A DNA stretch of 64,000 bases, taken from NCBI RefSeq assembly GCF_030295425.1, contig NZ_AP027081.1, positions 2,525,001 through 2,589,000 of the forward strand, in the 5' to 3' direction. The position numbers and the translations under genes are program-made. Numbering within the stretch: position 1 is the first letter of the stretch; the number at the start of each line of letters is the position of its first letter. The stretch is from Mesoterricola sediminis (lineage in GTDB: Bacteria > Acidobacteriota > Holophagae > Holophagales > Holophagaceae). The notes under the pieces were generated by a model, which saw only the letters and a list, made by a program, of their open reading frames with translations, had not been told where the DNA came from and ran no database searches. Shown here one piece after another: positions 52,800-61,195 of the stretch.

Positions 52800-53779
52800 A
52801 ACTCGAGAAGGATGATGCCAAGATCGGGCTGCTCGTTTTCCTGGCGCTGGCCGTCTTCGCCGGCTTCGTCTTCCGCCGGGGGGTGTCCGCCCTGGTGACC
52901 AAGGAGGCCCCCTACGAGGTGGCCCTGGAGGCGGCCTCGGACCTGGCCGAGGGCACCGAGGTGCAGCTGCAGGGGCTGCGCGTGGGCCGGGTGCGGCGCA
53001 TCGCCCTGGAGCGGGACGGCGTGGCCTACCGCTTCCTGGCGACCCTGGCCCTGCGCACCGACATCGTCCTCTGGAAGGGAACCCGGGCGGTGGCCGTGGC
53101 CAAGCCCCTGGGCGGCGCCTTCGTGGACCTCCAGCTCCCGCCTCCGGCCCTTCGCCAGGAAGTCCTCCCGCCCGGGAGCCGCCTGGCGGGAGGCGCCACG
53201 GCCTCCCTGGCCAGCCTCCTGGACACCGCCGATCATGTGCTCCACAACCTGGATGGCCTGGTGGGGGAGGTGCACACCACGTTCAAGACCCGAGGGGCGG
53301 GCGTGCTCCTGGACGATCCGCGAATCGCCCGGGTGCTCACCCAACTGGAGGCCACCCTCGCCACCTTCCGGGACCTGGCCCGGGACGGCCAGGGGCTCGT
53401 CCAGCATGGGGAGGCGGCGGTGGGCACCGCGGACCGGACCCTCGCGGACCTGGACCGGAGCCTCGTCACCGTCCAGACCCTCCTGGACACCCACCGGGGC
53501 GACCTGGACGCCATTCTCGTCCACCTGGCCGGCACCCTGAAGGCGAGCGAGGCCCTGCTCCAGGAGACCCGGGCCCTCGCCGCGGAGGCCGGCCCCGAGG
53601 CAACCACCGTCCTCAAGGCCCTGGACCGGAACCTGCGGAGCACCGAGGAACTGCTCGAACTCCTCAAGGCCAAACCGAGCCGGCTCGTCTGGGGGCGCCC
53701 CGGCCAAGCCGAGCGCGACGCCGCCGCCCGCCGCGTCCAGGAGGCCCGGGAGGCCCAGCGGAAACCCCAGGAACCCTGA
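52796..53779 (+). CDS. mlaD: MCE-domain protein, MlaD-like
   Basis: A 327-residue periplasmic lipid-binding protein anchored by one N-terminal helix (IGLLVFLALAVFAGFVF, about 10-26). The MCE domain spans about 35-120 (YEVALEAASDLAEGTEVQLQ GLRVGRVRRIAL, GTRAVAVAKPLGGAFVDLQL), followed by a long helical tail (about 135-310) ending in a charged coiled coil. The start overlaps the previous gene by four bases. It completes the E-F-D operon; no MlaC or MlaB gene follows, since the accessory island begins here. Confidence 0.92.
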   Translation: MKLEKDDAKIGLLVFLALAVFAGFVFRRGVSALVTKEAPYEVALEAASDLAEGTEVQLQGLRVGRVRRIALERDGVAYRFLATLALRTDIVLWKGTRAVAVAKPLGGAFVDLQLPPPALRQEVLPPGSRLAGGATASLASLLDTADHVLHNLDGLVGEVHTTFKTRGAGVLLDDPRIARVLTQLEATLATFRDLARDGQGLVQHGEAAVGTADRTLADLDRSLVTVQTLLDTHRGDLDAILVHLAGTLKASEALLQETRALAAEAGPEATTVLKALDRNLRSTEELLELLKAKPSRLVWGRPGQAERDAAARRVQEAREAQRKPQEP

Positions 53780-54080
53780 CCCCGGGACACCCTCCGCCGG
53801 CATCCCATGGGGGAAGGCCGCCAGGGCGCCCGCGAGGATCCCGTCCGGCGCGAGATCCCGGGAACGATCCGCGCCCTCATGCACCGCTACCCGCGCACCG
53901 GGGCCCTCCAGCGACCGTCGCGGCACCGACGGCCTGGCACGATTGGCCATCCGCAGGTCGCCGGCGAGCCGGGATAGAGATACACGAACCGCCCTTGCAG
54001 TCCTCCATGCATGTGGGGCCGGTGCTCCAACACCGACACATTCATGGGGACCCAGAGGTTGCTGCTGTTGCTGTTTGCGA
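53780..54080. other. Gap between mlaD and the accessory island; no clear gene
   Basis: The first 200 bases keep the GC-rich host character; composition turns AT-rich near 54050. On the minus strand a short open frame (53887-54153) includes the protein-like stretch LWVPMNVSVLEHRPHMHGGL QGRFVYLYPG, possibly a remnant of an older gene, but it has no ribosome site and I recognise no family. No tRNA or attachment-site duplication is seen. Confidence 0.4.
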
Positions 54081-54459
54081 CTATACGCGAACGCAGTGGA
54101 ATGTCAGGCTGACAAGCAAAGCTAATAGTAGGAATACCCCTCCCAACCCCCATTGGATTCGGCTTGAAAGTCTTTCAATTCGTCCAAAGCCAGGCAGTTT
54201 TTGAACACTCCTTATTATCAAATTTGTCCCAACCCCACAGAAGACAATCTGAATCACCAAGGCGAAATCGCGATCCACGAACAACCGGACAGGACTTGAC
54301 ACTATTGCCAATACTGAAAATACTAACAGATCTGATCCCGAGAATTTGTTCATAGGACTCCCCGCTTGTTCCAAATTTCAAACCAAGACCCACAGCAATG
54401 ACCAATATTGATTCAATGCCTATACACGTGATTAAAGTAAATATTTCCAAAGCCTGCAA
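54081..54459 (-). pseudogene. Possible immunity membrane protein, frame-broken
   Basis: Two overlapping frames together look like one small polytopic membrane protein. The first (from a TTG at 54459) reads LQALEIFTLITCIGIESILV IAVGLGLKFG and ends its hydrophobic sense near 54330; the other frame then gives LLVFSVLAIVSSPVRLFVDR, ALVIQIVFCGVGTNLII and WGLGGVFLLLALLVSLTF to a stop at 54081. Joined by a one-base shift near 54330 they make about 126 residues with four helices. The TTG start overlaps the end of the toxin-tip-like gene by 47 bases, the usual toxin/immunity layout. The join is inference. Confidence 0.4.
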
Positions 54460-54808
54460 TCGTCTTACCTATAGGCACACTCAACATTAATCCCCAGCCT
54501 AGCGGCGTAGCGAGACCGCCCAAAGCCGCTGAGTTCTGAGCAGCAAGACTTCCTGGTCCACCAACACCTGCCCCTAATCCCCATCTTGCAGCCGCACCTG
54601 TTGCCAACCCACCAGCCGCACTAGAGATAATTCCAGCTGCATCACCCAAAGGAGGACTGTTATATCCTCCAATAGATGCATTTGAATACCCTTCTTTAAA
54701 GAGATCCCACGCACTTTCTTTTTTTCCATCACCACCACCATCTGCCATTTCCCCAGAATCATCATAGGAAGGAGACGAATCGGCAAGTGGCTGACCGCCG
54801 TTCGGCAT
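54413..54808 (-). CDS. Orphan toxin-tip-like protein (131 residues)
   Basis: The frame starts MPNGGQPLADSSPSYDDSGE, a hydrophilic, Gly/Asp-rich linker, continues with KKESAWDLFKEGYSNASIGG and then a long Gly/Ala-rich, membrane-active-looking stretch (GIISSAAGGLATGAAARWGL, ALGGLATPLGWGLMLSVPIG), ending NIYFNHVYRH. The sense continues upstream in frame to a TAG at about 54866 (PPPQTNGGDLPSVPSSVT), so this may be a displaced C-terminal tip of an Rhs-like protein that lost its core. The glycine-rich hydrophobic part resembles pore-forming tips. I recognise no specific family. Codon use is AT-richer than host genes. Confidence 0.45.
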   Translation of the reverse strand: MPNGGQPLADSSPSYDDSGEMADGGGDGKKESAWDLFKEGYSNASIGGYNSPPLGDAAGIISSAAGGLATGAAARWGLGAGVGGPGSLAAQNSAALGGLATPLGWGLMLSVPIGKTIAGFGNIYFNHVYRH

Positions 54809-54944
54809 TGTTACCGAAGATGGAACCGAAGGGAGATCCCCTCCATTTGTTTGCGGCGGAGGCTATTTAGTCTGCCCTGCAATACGTACAACCAGCAAAT
54901 AAATCAGTAACTTGATGAAACTTTTCAAGTATAAGGTACACAAG

Positions 54945-55082
54945 ACACGACGGCGTGGGGCGCGCTTGATCACGGGCGCCCAGCTGCAAGGGACGTGCTG
55001 CAGCGCAGCAACCCGGAGCGGAGGCGCGGACCTTGCCCTGGGCGAGCCGGCCGGCGCCTCCGATGGGGTGGGTCGGCGCCAA
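54945..55082. repeat. Isolated GC-rich block with an imperfect inverted repeat
   Basis: Inside an AT-rich stretch these 140 bases jump to very high GC. CGCCCAGCTGCAAGG (54974-54988) pairs imperfectly with CCTTGCCCTGGGCG (55031-55044), with an inner GCTGC/GCAGC hairpin. The block looks like a separate structural element or a fragment of another mobile element, not a gene. Confidence 0.4.
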
Positions 55083-55094
55083 AGTCGTTTGCAG

Positions 55095-55820
55095 CTACCT
55101 CTTAAAGTTAACCATTCCTTCGCTTATGTCAGAAGATGCATTGAGAAATTCGCAAGCCTTTTGATAATGTTTTACCGCAGATCTCCTTATCCAATAGGTA
55201 CCCCGAAGAATGTCGGGTTCGAAATGCTTATCTTGAAGGAGTAAGCCATATTCAAACATGCACTCCAGACTTCCATTTTGCGCACCAATCCTAGCCCAGC
55301 GATATTTTAATGCCTTATCTGATTTATTTAATTCAAATAATGCCCTTGCAGATTCCGCATCCCCTAACATTGCCGAAACCTCCAAGTCGGCCAAAGGCAT
55401 GTCCTTATGGTAGTTGAATCTCTTGGCATAGCCTGTTCCCAATGCCAATTCCAGTTTGTTTTCCAATCTTGGAATATTATTCGGGTAAATTATTAGCCCG
55501 AGATCTTTCGCTCGATAGAACCAGAACAACGATCTTGCTAATTGCTTAATTTCTGGACCATTGGAAAGCAAAACCCCCATATTATGGGTTTCAATTTGGT
55601 CTCCATTTTCAGCAGCAATCTCAACCCAGTATTCATTGTCTCCAGAGCACAAGATGCGCGCGGCTGAAACATCTCCCGACAGCGCAGCAGACATTGCGCT
55701 CGCTGCTCCAAATGAATTTTTAAGCATTTTGTGAGTTTCGCCTGAATCCTTGACCATACCATTTCCCCAAGAACAAGAGATGGACGAAATCATCAAAAAC
55801 ATCAGCCCAGATCGAAACAT
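55095..55820 (-). CDS. Sel1-repeat-like putative lipoprotein beside the Rhs gene
   Basis: A 241-residue protein with a secretion signal ending in a likely lipid Cys (LMFLMISSISC). The body contains Sel1-like helical repeats: AMLGDAESARALFELNKSDK ALKYRWARIGAQNGSLECMF EYGLLLQDK and YWIRRSAVKHYQKACEFL. I chose the ATG at 55820 because AAAGG lies six bases upstream; a longer frame exists without support. It starts 44 bases after the Rhs stop on the same strand, the place of immunity genes in polymorphic toxin loci. A Sel1-type immunity protein is plausible but unproven. Confidence 0.65.
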   Translation of the reverse strand: MFRSGLMFLMISSISCSWGNGMVKDSGETHKMLKNSFGAASAMSAALSGDVSAARILCSGDNEYWVEIAAENGDQIETHNMGVLLSNGPEIKQLARSLFWFYRAKDLGLIIYPNNIPRLENKLELALGTGYAKRFNYHKDMPLADLEVSAMLGDAESARALFELNKSDKALKYRWARIGAQNGSLECMFEYGLLLQDKHFEPDILRGTYWIRRSAVKHYQKACEFLNASSDISEGMVNFKR

Positions 55821-55863
55821 TTTTGACCTTTCACAAAAAAGCCCCATTGCAATAGAAGCCAGA

Positions 55864-58800
55864 TCAACGTGAAGTAAACGGCGTGGACAAATTAACATTC
55901 CATGGGTTAATATTCCCGTTATAGCCAAAAACAACGGTTCTTGCGCCTGTCATTGCATACATTCTATCCGCAACTTGTTGAGCAAAAGCTGTATGACCAT
56001 ATTTATCATCCGCGCCCCCACACATCACCAAAGTGATTGGCATCCCGGCAGAGTAATACGAAGAATCATGAATAATTTGACATACGCTATCAACGTCATA
56101 GTATGCGCCCCCACTGCCCGTCCCGGCAAAATCAACCCAACCCTGATTGGAGTTAACGCCATGGGCGCCAAACATAAACGTTGGTGATTCTGGAGCATTT
56201 AGGGCGAGATAATCTATTGCGGAAGAATTACCCGGATCCTCGGGATCAAATACAGAAGCGTAATTCGTTCCGTTAACAACATAATTCTTCATTGCGGGCG
56301 ACAAAACAGTCGGAGAGACTCCTAGGTTATTCGAATCTGTTTGCGACTGCGTTATCTGGGTCGGCGGTGGTGCCGGATTCATCCACGCACTCCAAGCGAA
56401 GTTGTCAACCTGCTTCCCGGAATATCCGAATCCTGGTCGGACAAAGGTGACCCCCCAGCCAGGAGGAAGGACGGGGCTGTCGAAGTTGGACCAATTGGGC
56501 GTCTGCGTCTTGTCACCCATGTTGACAAACATGCCTGAAGGGTCCTTCGCCATCATCGGGCTTCCGACGCAATAACCGAATTGGTTGCGCTGGGCCGGGT
56601 CGACGCCACCATCGCTGTTCAGGAACCGGTGCCATACCGGGCTGTAGAATCGCCCCCGCATGTACACCAAGCCATTCGGTTCCTGCTGCAGGTGCCCGGT
56701 GAACCCTGTCGTCGGGACGTACGTGCCGCTGCTCTGGAGCCATTCTCCATAGGGGCCATAGTACTGGGTGCCTTCCGTCTGCCCCGTGGCCCCCGCTGTC
56801 ACGACCAGGGGCGTCCCGAGGTGATCCGAGTGGAGTTCATGGACATCCCCACTGGCGTCCACTTCGGCGATGGCCAGATTGCCCAGGTAGAGGATGTCCC
56901 GCCCCTCGAACGCCCCTGAGGGGTTCTTGCGGAATTCGGACAGGAGTTGGCCGGAGGCCCCATAGGCGTAGATGCGGTTCTGCGTGAGGTCTGCACTGTT
57001 GGTCCGGCTTGCCCGGAGCCCGTTGGGCAGGTAGCTGTAGGTGTCCGTGTCCGCCCCCTGGAGGCGCCCGAAGCTGTCCCAGGTCAGGCCCAGTTGCACG
57101 GTCCCCGTTCCCGGCGCCCTGCCGACGGTCTGGGCCTCGCCGTTGGCCGCATAGGACCATCCCGTCACCGCCCCGTTGGTGGCGGAAGGCGGCATGCGGT
57201 TGGTGGCGGGGGGAATGGCCAGGGAAACGTTCGTCATCGCGGCACTCTGGGCACCTGAGGTGGACGTGTTGTTGCCAAACCCATCATAGCCATAGGTCAC
57301 GGGTCCATCTCCCGCGGGAAGCGGCAGGCCTGCCATCTGGGCCAGGGTCGCCCGGGTCAGCCGCCCCAGGTTGTCGTGGACCAGGCTGGTCCATTCCCCT
57401 GCCTTCTCCAGGCGATTCATGGCGTCGTAGGCATAGGACCGGACGATGCCCGTGGTCTGGCTCGGCTTGATCGTCTGGCTCACCCGCTGCAACCCGTCCG
57501 TGGACCATGCCCAGGTGTTGGAGGCGCCGGAGGCGAAGGTGAGTCCGGTCCGGTTGCCCCAATCGTCGTAAGTCACGGAGGTGACCACATTCCGCGCGCC
57601 CAATTTGAGGCCGATCACCCTGCCATAATCCGAGGCCCCACCCCACACCGTGGTGGCCACCCGGCCGGAGGGGGAGTAGGTGACCGTGGACCTTCGCCCG
57701 AGCGAATCATAGTCATAGCTGAAACCCCATGTCCCCATGCCCAGGCCCGTGAGGGAAGCCGTTTCCTGGGTCAGGCGGCCAAAGCCATCGTGCTGGAAGG
57801 TGATGCCCGTCTGGATCCCGCTGCAGCTGGAGGTCATGGAGGTGAGCCGAAGCCCCACATAGGCCGTCGATAGGAAATCACCTCCCTTGGACACCCTCCG
57901 GACCCGCCCAAGGCCGTCGATCTGCAGGGTCTGGACCCTTCCCGTGGCGTCGGAGATGATCGTCGGGCGGCCCTGGATGTCGAACCCCGAATAGGTCGTC
58001 GTTCCTGTTTCGGGCTGCGTGGAAGCCGTGAGGAAACCCATGCCGTTGTACTCCCAGCTCCGGGTCTGGGTGCTTCCCAGGGAGGTCACGGTCATCGTCA
58101 AGGGATGGCCCTGGACGTCATAGGTGGCCTGGGTCACGGTTCCCACGGCGTCCGTGGACGAAACGACCTGGCCCCAGAGATCGGTGGTGCTGGAGGTGGT
58201 GAACGGGGTTCCGCCCGCGGGTGAAACCGTCGTCGTAACCGTCTGGAATACGTCATCGGAGGTGTAGGCGTAGGCGACGGAAGGCCCGACCATAGGCTGG
58301 AGAGCCGTCACCCGGCCGAGGGCATCATACCTGCGGGTCGAGGCGCGGACATCGCCCTTCGGGTTGGTCTCCGTCACCTTCACCTGGAGGCCGTTGGCAT
58401 CATAGGTATAGGTTTCGGTCACCCCATCCCCGCCCCGCACCCGGGACCTCACCCGGCCGAAGCCGTCGAAGGTCGTCGTGGTCGTCAGGCCGAGGAGGGT
58501 CACCGCGACTTGCCGCTCGGATGGATAGGCGGTGGTGACCGGACTCTGGCCGCCCGTGGAACTGCCGGTCATCCGGCCCCTCGCGTCCCAGGAGGTCGTG
58601 GTCGTCACCTCGTGCTCGGCCCCTTGGTCGTCGATGAGCACAGCCTTGGACTCCAGGATCCGGTCCGCGGAATCGTAGCTCGTCCACCGGGTCGTGATCG
58701 TGTCCGTCCCACCGGGAACATCGAAGGTCGTCTGTTCGGAGGTGGGGAGGCCCGACGTGGCCTCGCGCGTCAAGGTGCGCGTGGCGTTCCCGCTCATCAG

Positions 58801-59334
58801 CAGCGGGGCCGTGCCATAGGTGGAACTGCCCGTGGCGCGCCCGGAGGCGGCGTCATACGTGAGGTTGGTGCCTTGATACGCGCCTCCGGACCAGGGCGTC
58901 CGGTAGGCTCGCGACGGGAACCAGGTCGTCGGATCCCAGTTGAGCGCCTGCATAGGCGCATGGAAGGTCCCGGCCGGGGTCGTTCGTTCATAATCGGAAC
59001 TACTCTTCCGGGCCGGGTCCAGGATTTCCGGATGGAATATCGTCGAGGTGGTCGATTTATCCGAGTACGCTCCCGCCGTGCGGGTGACGATGATCGGCAG
59101 GCCCGTGGTGTTGTCGATCACGTTGGTCACCGTGATGCGAGGTCCGCCGGCGGACCAAATGACCTCCCCAGTCACGCTCGTGAGGGAGTTGTCCACCCCC
59201 GCCTCATCCGTGCTCGTCGTCGTCCGGGAGGACACGACGCGCCCCCGATCGTCGAGCCGGCTCTCGCTGATGGGCACGGCATTGCCGTATTTCGGGTCCG
59301 TGGGCGGGTAGAACGCGATCTGGGTGGAGCCCAC
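55864..59334 (-). CDS. Rhs/YD-repeat protein, C-terminal part with caspase-like tip
   Basis: About 1157 residues of YD-repeat shell strands (for example TFDGFGRVRSRVRGGDGVTE, YDALGRVTALQPMVGPSVAY), then the Rhs-associated core ending YGPYGEWLQSSG, GRFYSPVWHRFLNSDGGVDP and MAKDPSGM. After DPSGM the DNA becomes AT-richer and a new 220-residue tip begins. The tip has FMFGAHGVNSNQGWVDF, then MPITLVMCGGADDKYGHTAF AQQVADRM, TVVFGYNG: a His (codon 56161-56163) and a Cys (56020-56022) spaced as in clan CD (caspase/C80-type) peptidases. This frame continues, through one amber codon at 59368, the upstream signal-peptide-bearing part; its nominal GTG start at 59334 has no ribosome site. Confidence 0.8.
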   Translation of the reverse strand: MGSTQIAFYPPTDPKYGNAVPISESRLDDRGRVVSSRTTTSTDEAGVDNSLTSVTGEVIWSAGGPRITVTNVIDNTTGLPIIVTRTAGAYSDKSTTSTIFHPEILDPARKSSSDYERTTPAGTFHAPMQALNWDPTTWFPSRAYRTPWSGGAYQGTNLTYDAASGRATGSSTYGTAPLLMSGNATRTLTREATSGLPTSEQTTFDVPGGTDTITTRWTSYDSADRILESKAVLIDDQGAEHEVTTTTSWDARGRMTGSSTGGQSPVTTAYPSERQVAVTLLGLTTTTTFDGFGRVRSRVRGGDGVTETYTYDANGLQVKVTETNPKGDVRASTRRYDALGRVTALQPMVGPSVAYAYTSDDVFQTVTTTVSPAGGTPFTTSSTTDLWGQVVSSTDAVGTVTQATYDVQGHPLTMTVTSLGSTQTRSWEYNGMGFLTASTQPETGTTTYSGFDIQGRPTIISDATGRVQTLQIDGLGRVRRVSKGGDFLSTAYVGLRLTSMTSSCSGIQTGITFQHDGFGRLTQETASLTGLGMGTWGFSYDYDSLGRRSTVTYSPSGRVATTVWGGASDYGRVIGLKLGARNVVTSVTYDDWGNRTGLTFASGASNTWAWSTDGLQRVSQTIKPSQTTGIVRSYAYDAMNRLEKAGEWTSLVHDNLGRLTRATLAQMAGLPLPAGDGPVTYGYDGFGNNTSTSGAQSAAMTNVSLAIPPATNRMPPSATNGAVTGWSYAANGEAQTVGRAPGTGTVQLGLTWDSFGRLQGADTDTYSYLPNGLRASRTNSADLTQNRIYAYGASGQLLSEFRKNPSGAFEGRDILYLGNLAIAEVDASGDVHELHSDHLGTPLVVTAGATGQTEGTQYYGPYGEWLQSSGTYVPTTGFTGHLQQEPNGLVYMRGRFYSPVWHRFLNSDGGVDPAQRNQFGYCVGSPMMAKDPSGMFVNMGDKTQTPNWSNFDSPVLPPGWGVTFVRPGFGYSGKQVDNFAWSAWMNPAPPPTQITQSQTDSNNLGVSPTVLSPAMKNYVVNGTNYASVFDPEDPGNSSAIDYLALNAPESPTFMFGAHGVNSNQGWVDFAGTGSGGAYYDVDSVCQIIHDSSYYSAGMPITLVMCGGADDKYGHTAFAQQVADRMYAMTGARTVVFGYNGNINPWNVNLSTPFTSR

Positions 59335-59367
59335 CGGCGCGCTGACGATGTCGGCCCCGGTCCAGGT

Positions 59368-60726
59368 CTAGGAGAAGCTGTTGTTCCAATGCGCCAGGTC
59401 CCCCTTGGACGGCAGCGCCCAGGTCCACGTCCGGTTCAGGGAGACCTGGGTATCCTGGTCGGTCGAGACGGCCGTCGCGACGCACCGGTAGAGGTTGTTG
59501 GCATCGGCCAGGGGATGGTACAGGGAGCAGGTCTGCCAGCCCAGGGTCGTCGCAACATTCCGGGGATCGGTGAAGCCTGTCAATTCCGCCAGGGTGGGGT
59601 CATACCGGAAGGTCCAGACCTGATCGTCCGTCCAGGGGGCGTTGAAACCGGACGTACTCGGCGGATTCAGGATCCGCCAGGCCGGGGCCGCCAGCGTCGA
59701 TGGGTTTCCGAAGCGGACCTCGGTGGGCCGGAGGACGGGACCCGCCGCCACGGGCTGAATCAGGCCTCCGACCGTGCCTGAATAGCCCGTGATCTGCATG
59801 GACTGCGCCTGGATGCCCACGTAGTCGAGCTGGGCGAGCACCTGGGCGGGAGCGGCGGATCCCGCCGCAGGTTCGACCCATTGGAGCTGGAAGCCCCTGC
59901 CGCGGTCGTTCAGGACGGTCACGGCCCGGACGGCCTTGAGGTTGGCCGGAAGCCCTGTCGTCACGGTCTGGTAGGCGAAGGTCACCGCATGGTTGAACCG
60001 GTCGATCCAGAGGACCGGCACCCAGCTTCCGCCCGTCCCAAGGGGCGCCAGGATCCGGGCCCGGTCCCGGCCCAGGAGCACCTGGAAGGTGGTCACGTCC
60101 GGCGCCAGGAGTCTGGCTTTGGATGACCACGTGCCCAGTTCCGCAAGGGAGGCGGCATAGACGCCGAGGGCCCCGTTGGAACTCACCCGCACGTCGGCAG
60201 CGGCCTTGTCCTGCAGCCCGAAGGCGCCAGCCAGGGTGAAGGAGGTCCCCAGGGCGTTCGTGAACGGCGTGAAGTCGCTCGCCAGCAATTGGGTGCCGCC
60301 CTCCAGCACGGTGCAGACGGGGGCCGCATAGAGGTCCGCCCGGGTGGTGGCACCGGTGGGGGGGAGATTCTGACTCGTCCCGGACGTGATGAAACCAAAA
60401 TGGATCGTCCCGAAGATGGGCCGGACCAGTGCTTCCCAATTCTGGACATAACCATAATGGGTGCGCCCCTGGTCATTGACCTGCTCGGTCCACACCCCTA
60501 CGGATTGCATCTCTGTCGCCTGGGAGGCATTGAACCGGAAGACGACGGGAACGTTGATATCCCCCGGTACGGTCAGGGCCGGCAAGGTCATCGCCAGGGC
60601 GCCGGTGGCCGGGCTCACAGCCCAGCCCTCCGACAGCCCTGAAGCCTGCAGGGGATCCATGACCCTCAGGCGCACCTGGGCCTGGGCGGGCAGGAAGAGG
60701 GCGGCCAGCAGGGTCAGATGTTTCAA
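59368..60726 (-). CDS. Rhs/YD-repeat protein, N-terminal part ending at an in-frame amber codon
   Basis: Starts at a TTG (60726) with AGGTG five bases upstream and encodes a signal peptide (KHLTLLAALFLPAQAQ), then the beta-rich N-terminal domain of secreted Rhs-like proteins (GWAVSPATGALAMTLPALTV PGDINVPVVFRFNASQ). It ends DLAHWNNSFS-stop; the same frame then resumes TWTGADIVSAPVGSTQIAFY and runs into the YD repeats. The TAG differs from CAG (Gln) by one base. Without the stop the protein would be about 1620 residues. The 452 residues made alone would lack repeats and toxin tip. Treat the two parts as one interrupted gene. Confidence 0.8.
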   Translation of the reverse strand: MKHLTLLAALFLPAQAQVRLRVMDPLQASGLSEGWAVSPATGALAMTLPALTVPGDINVPVVFRFNASQATEMQSVGVWTEQVNDQGRTHYGYVQNWEALVRPIFGTIHFGFITSGTSQNLPPTGATTRADLYAAPVCTVLEGGTQLLASDFTPFTNALGTSFTLAGAFGLQDKAAADVRVSSNGALGVYAASLAELGTWSSKARLLAPDVTTFQVLLGRDRARILAPLGTGGSWVPVLWIDRFNHAVTFAYQTVTTGLPANLKAVRAVTVLNDRGRGFQLQWVEPAAGSAAPAQVLAQLDYVGIQAQSMQITGYSGTVGGLIQPVAAGPVLRPTEVRFGNPSTLAAPAWRILNPPSTSGFNAPWTDDQVWTFRYDPTLAELTGFTDPRNVATTLGWQTCSLYHPLADANNLYRCVATAVSTDQDTQVSLNRTWTWALPSKGDLAHWNNSFS

Positions 60727-61195
60727 TGGAACACCTGGGCGGATGAGCCGAAGGAAGCTGGAGAAATGAAATTTGGCCGTGGTTTTTCTCCAGCGCCCAT
60801 GCTGGGACGAGCTCGAAAACTCAGGAGGTAGTTCGCTTTCTGGGGAGTTGTGGTCTACAGAATCCCAGAAGAAACACCCGAAGCCAAGAAAGGATTGCAT
60901 GAATTCACTAACACCAGATTCAACAATAAAATGCGTCCTAACAAATCAAGTATTAATGACTACCTGATCAATGGCCCTCCCATCCCGATGCACCGACCTT
61001 CACCTCCGCCAGAGGCGCATCATCGGGCTCCACCTCCTTCTTCAAGGGGTGGGGGTTTTATTCTTCCCCCCCATGCTGGCGAAGGGTCTTCCTCCATCCC
61101 CAGTTTGGATGCACTGACCGAAGGCCGGATCTCAGGGATTTCCTTTCCTCCGCGCGCGCTGCCGCCTCGGCCGCCTCTGGGACAAGCCCTTCGCT
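60727..61195. other. Upstream region of the Rhs gene; no gene seen
   Basis: About 470 bases of mixed composition: AT-richer near 60890-60960 (possible Rhs promoter on the minus strand), then a pyrimidine-rich stretch. GGTGGGGG and CCCCCCC around 61050-61072 can pair around an AT-rich loop. A plus-strand frame (60850-61245) encodes a low-complexity Pro/His/Ser sequence without a ribosome site, so I do not call it. This is probably the right-hand edge of the accessory island. Confidence 0.45.

Noticed and set aside
54945-55090. Integron attC-like site
   Set aside because: The block has an inverted repeat but no RYYYAAC/GTTRRRY core pair at its ends, and no integrase gene is near.
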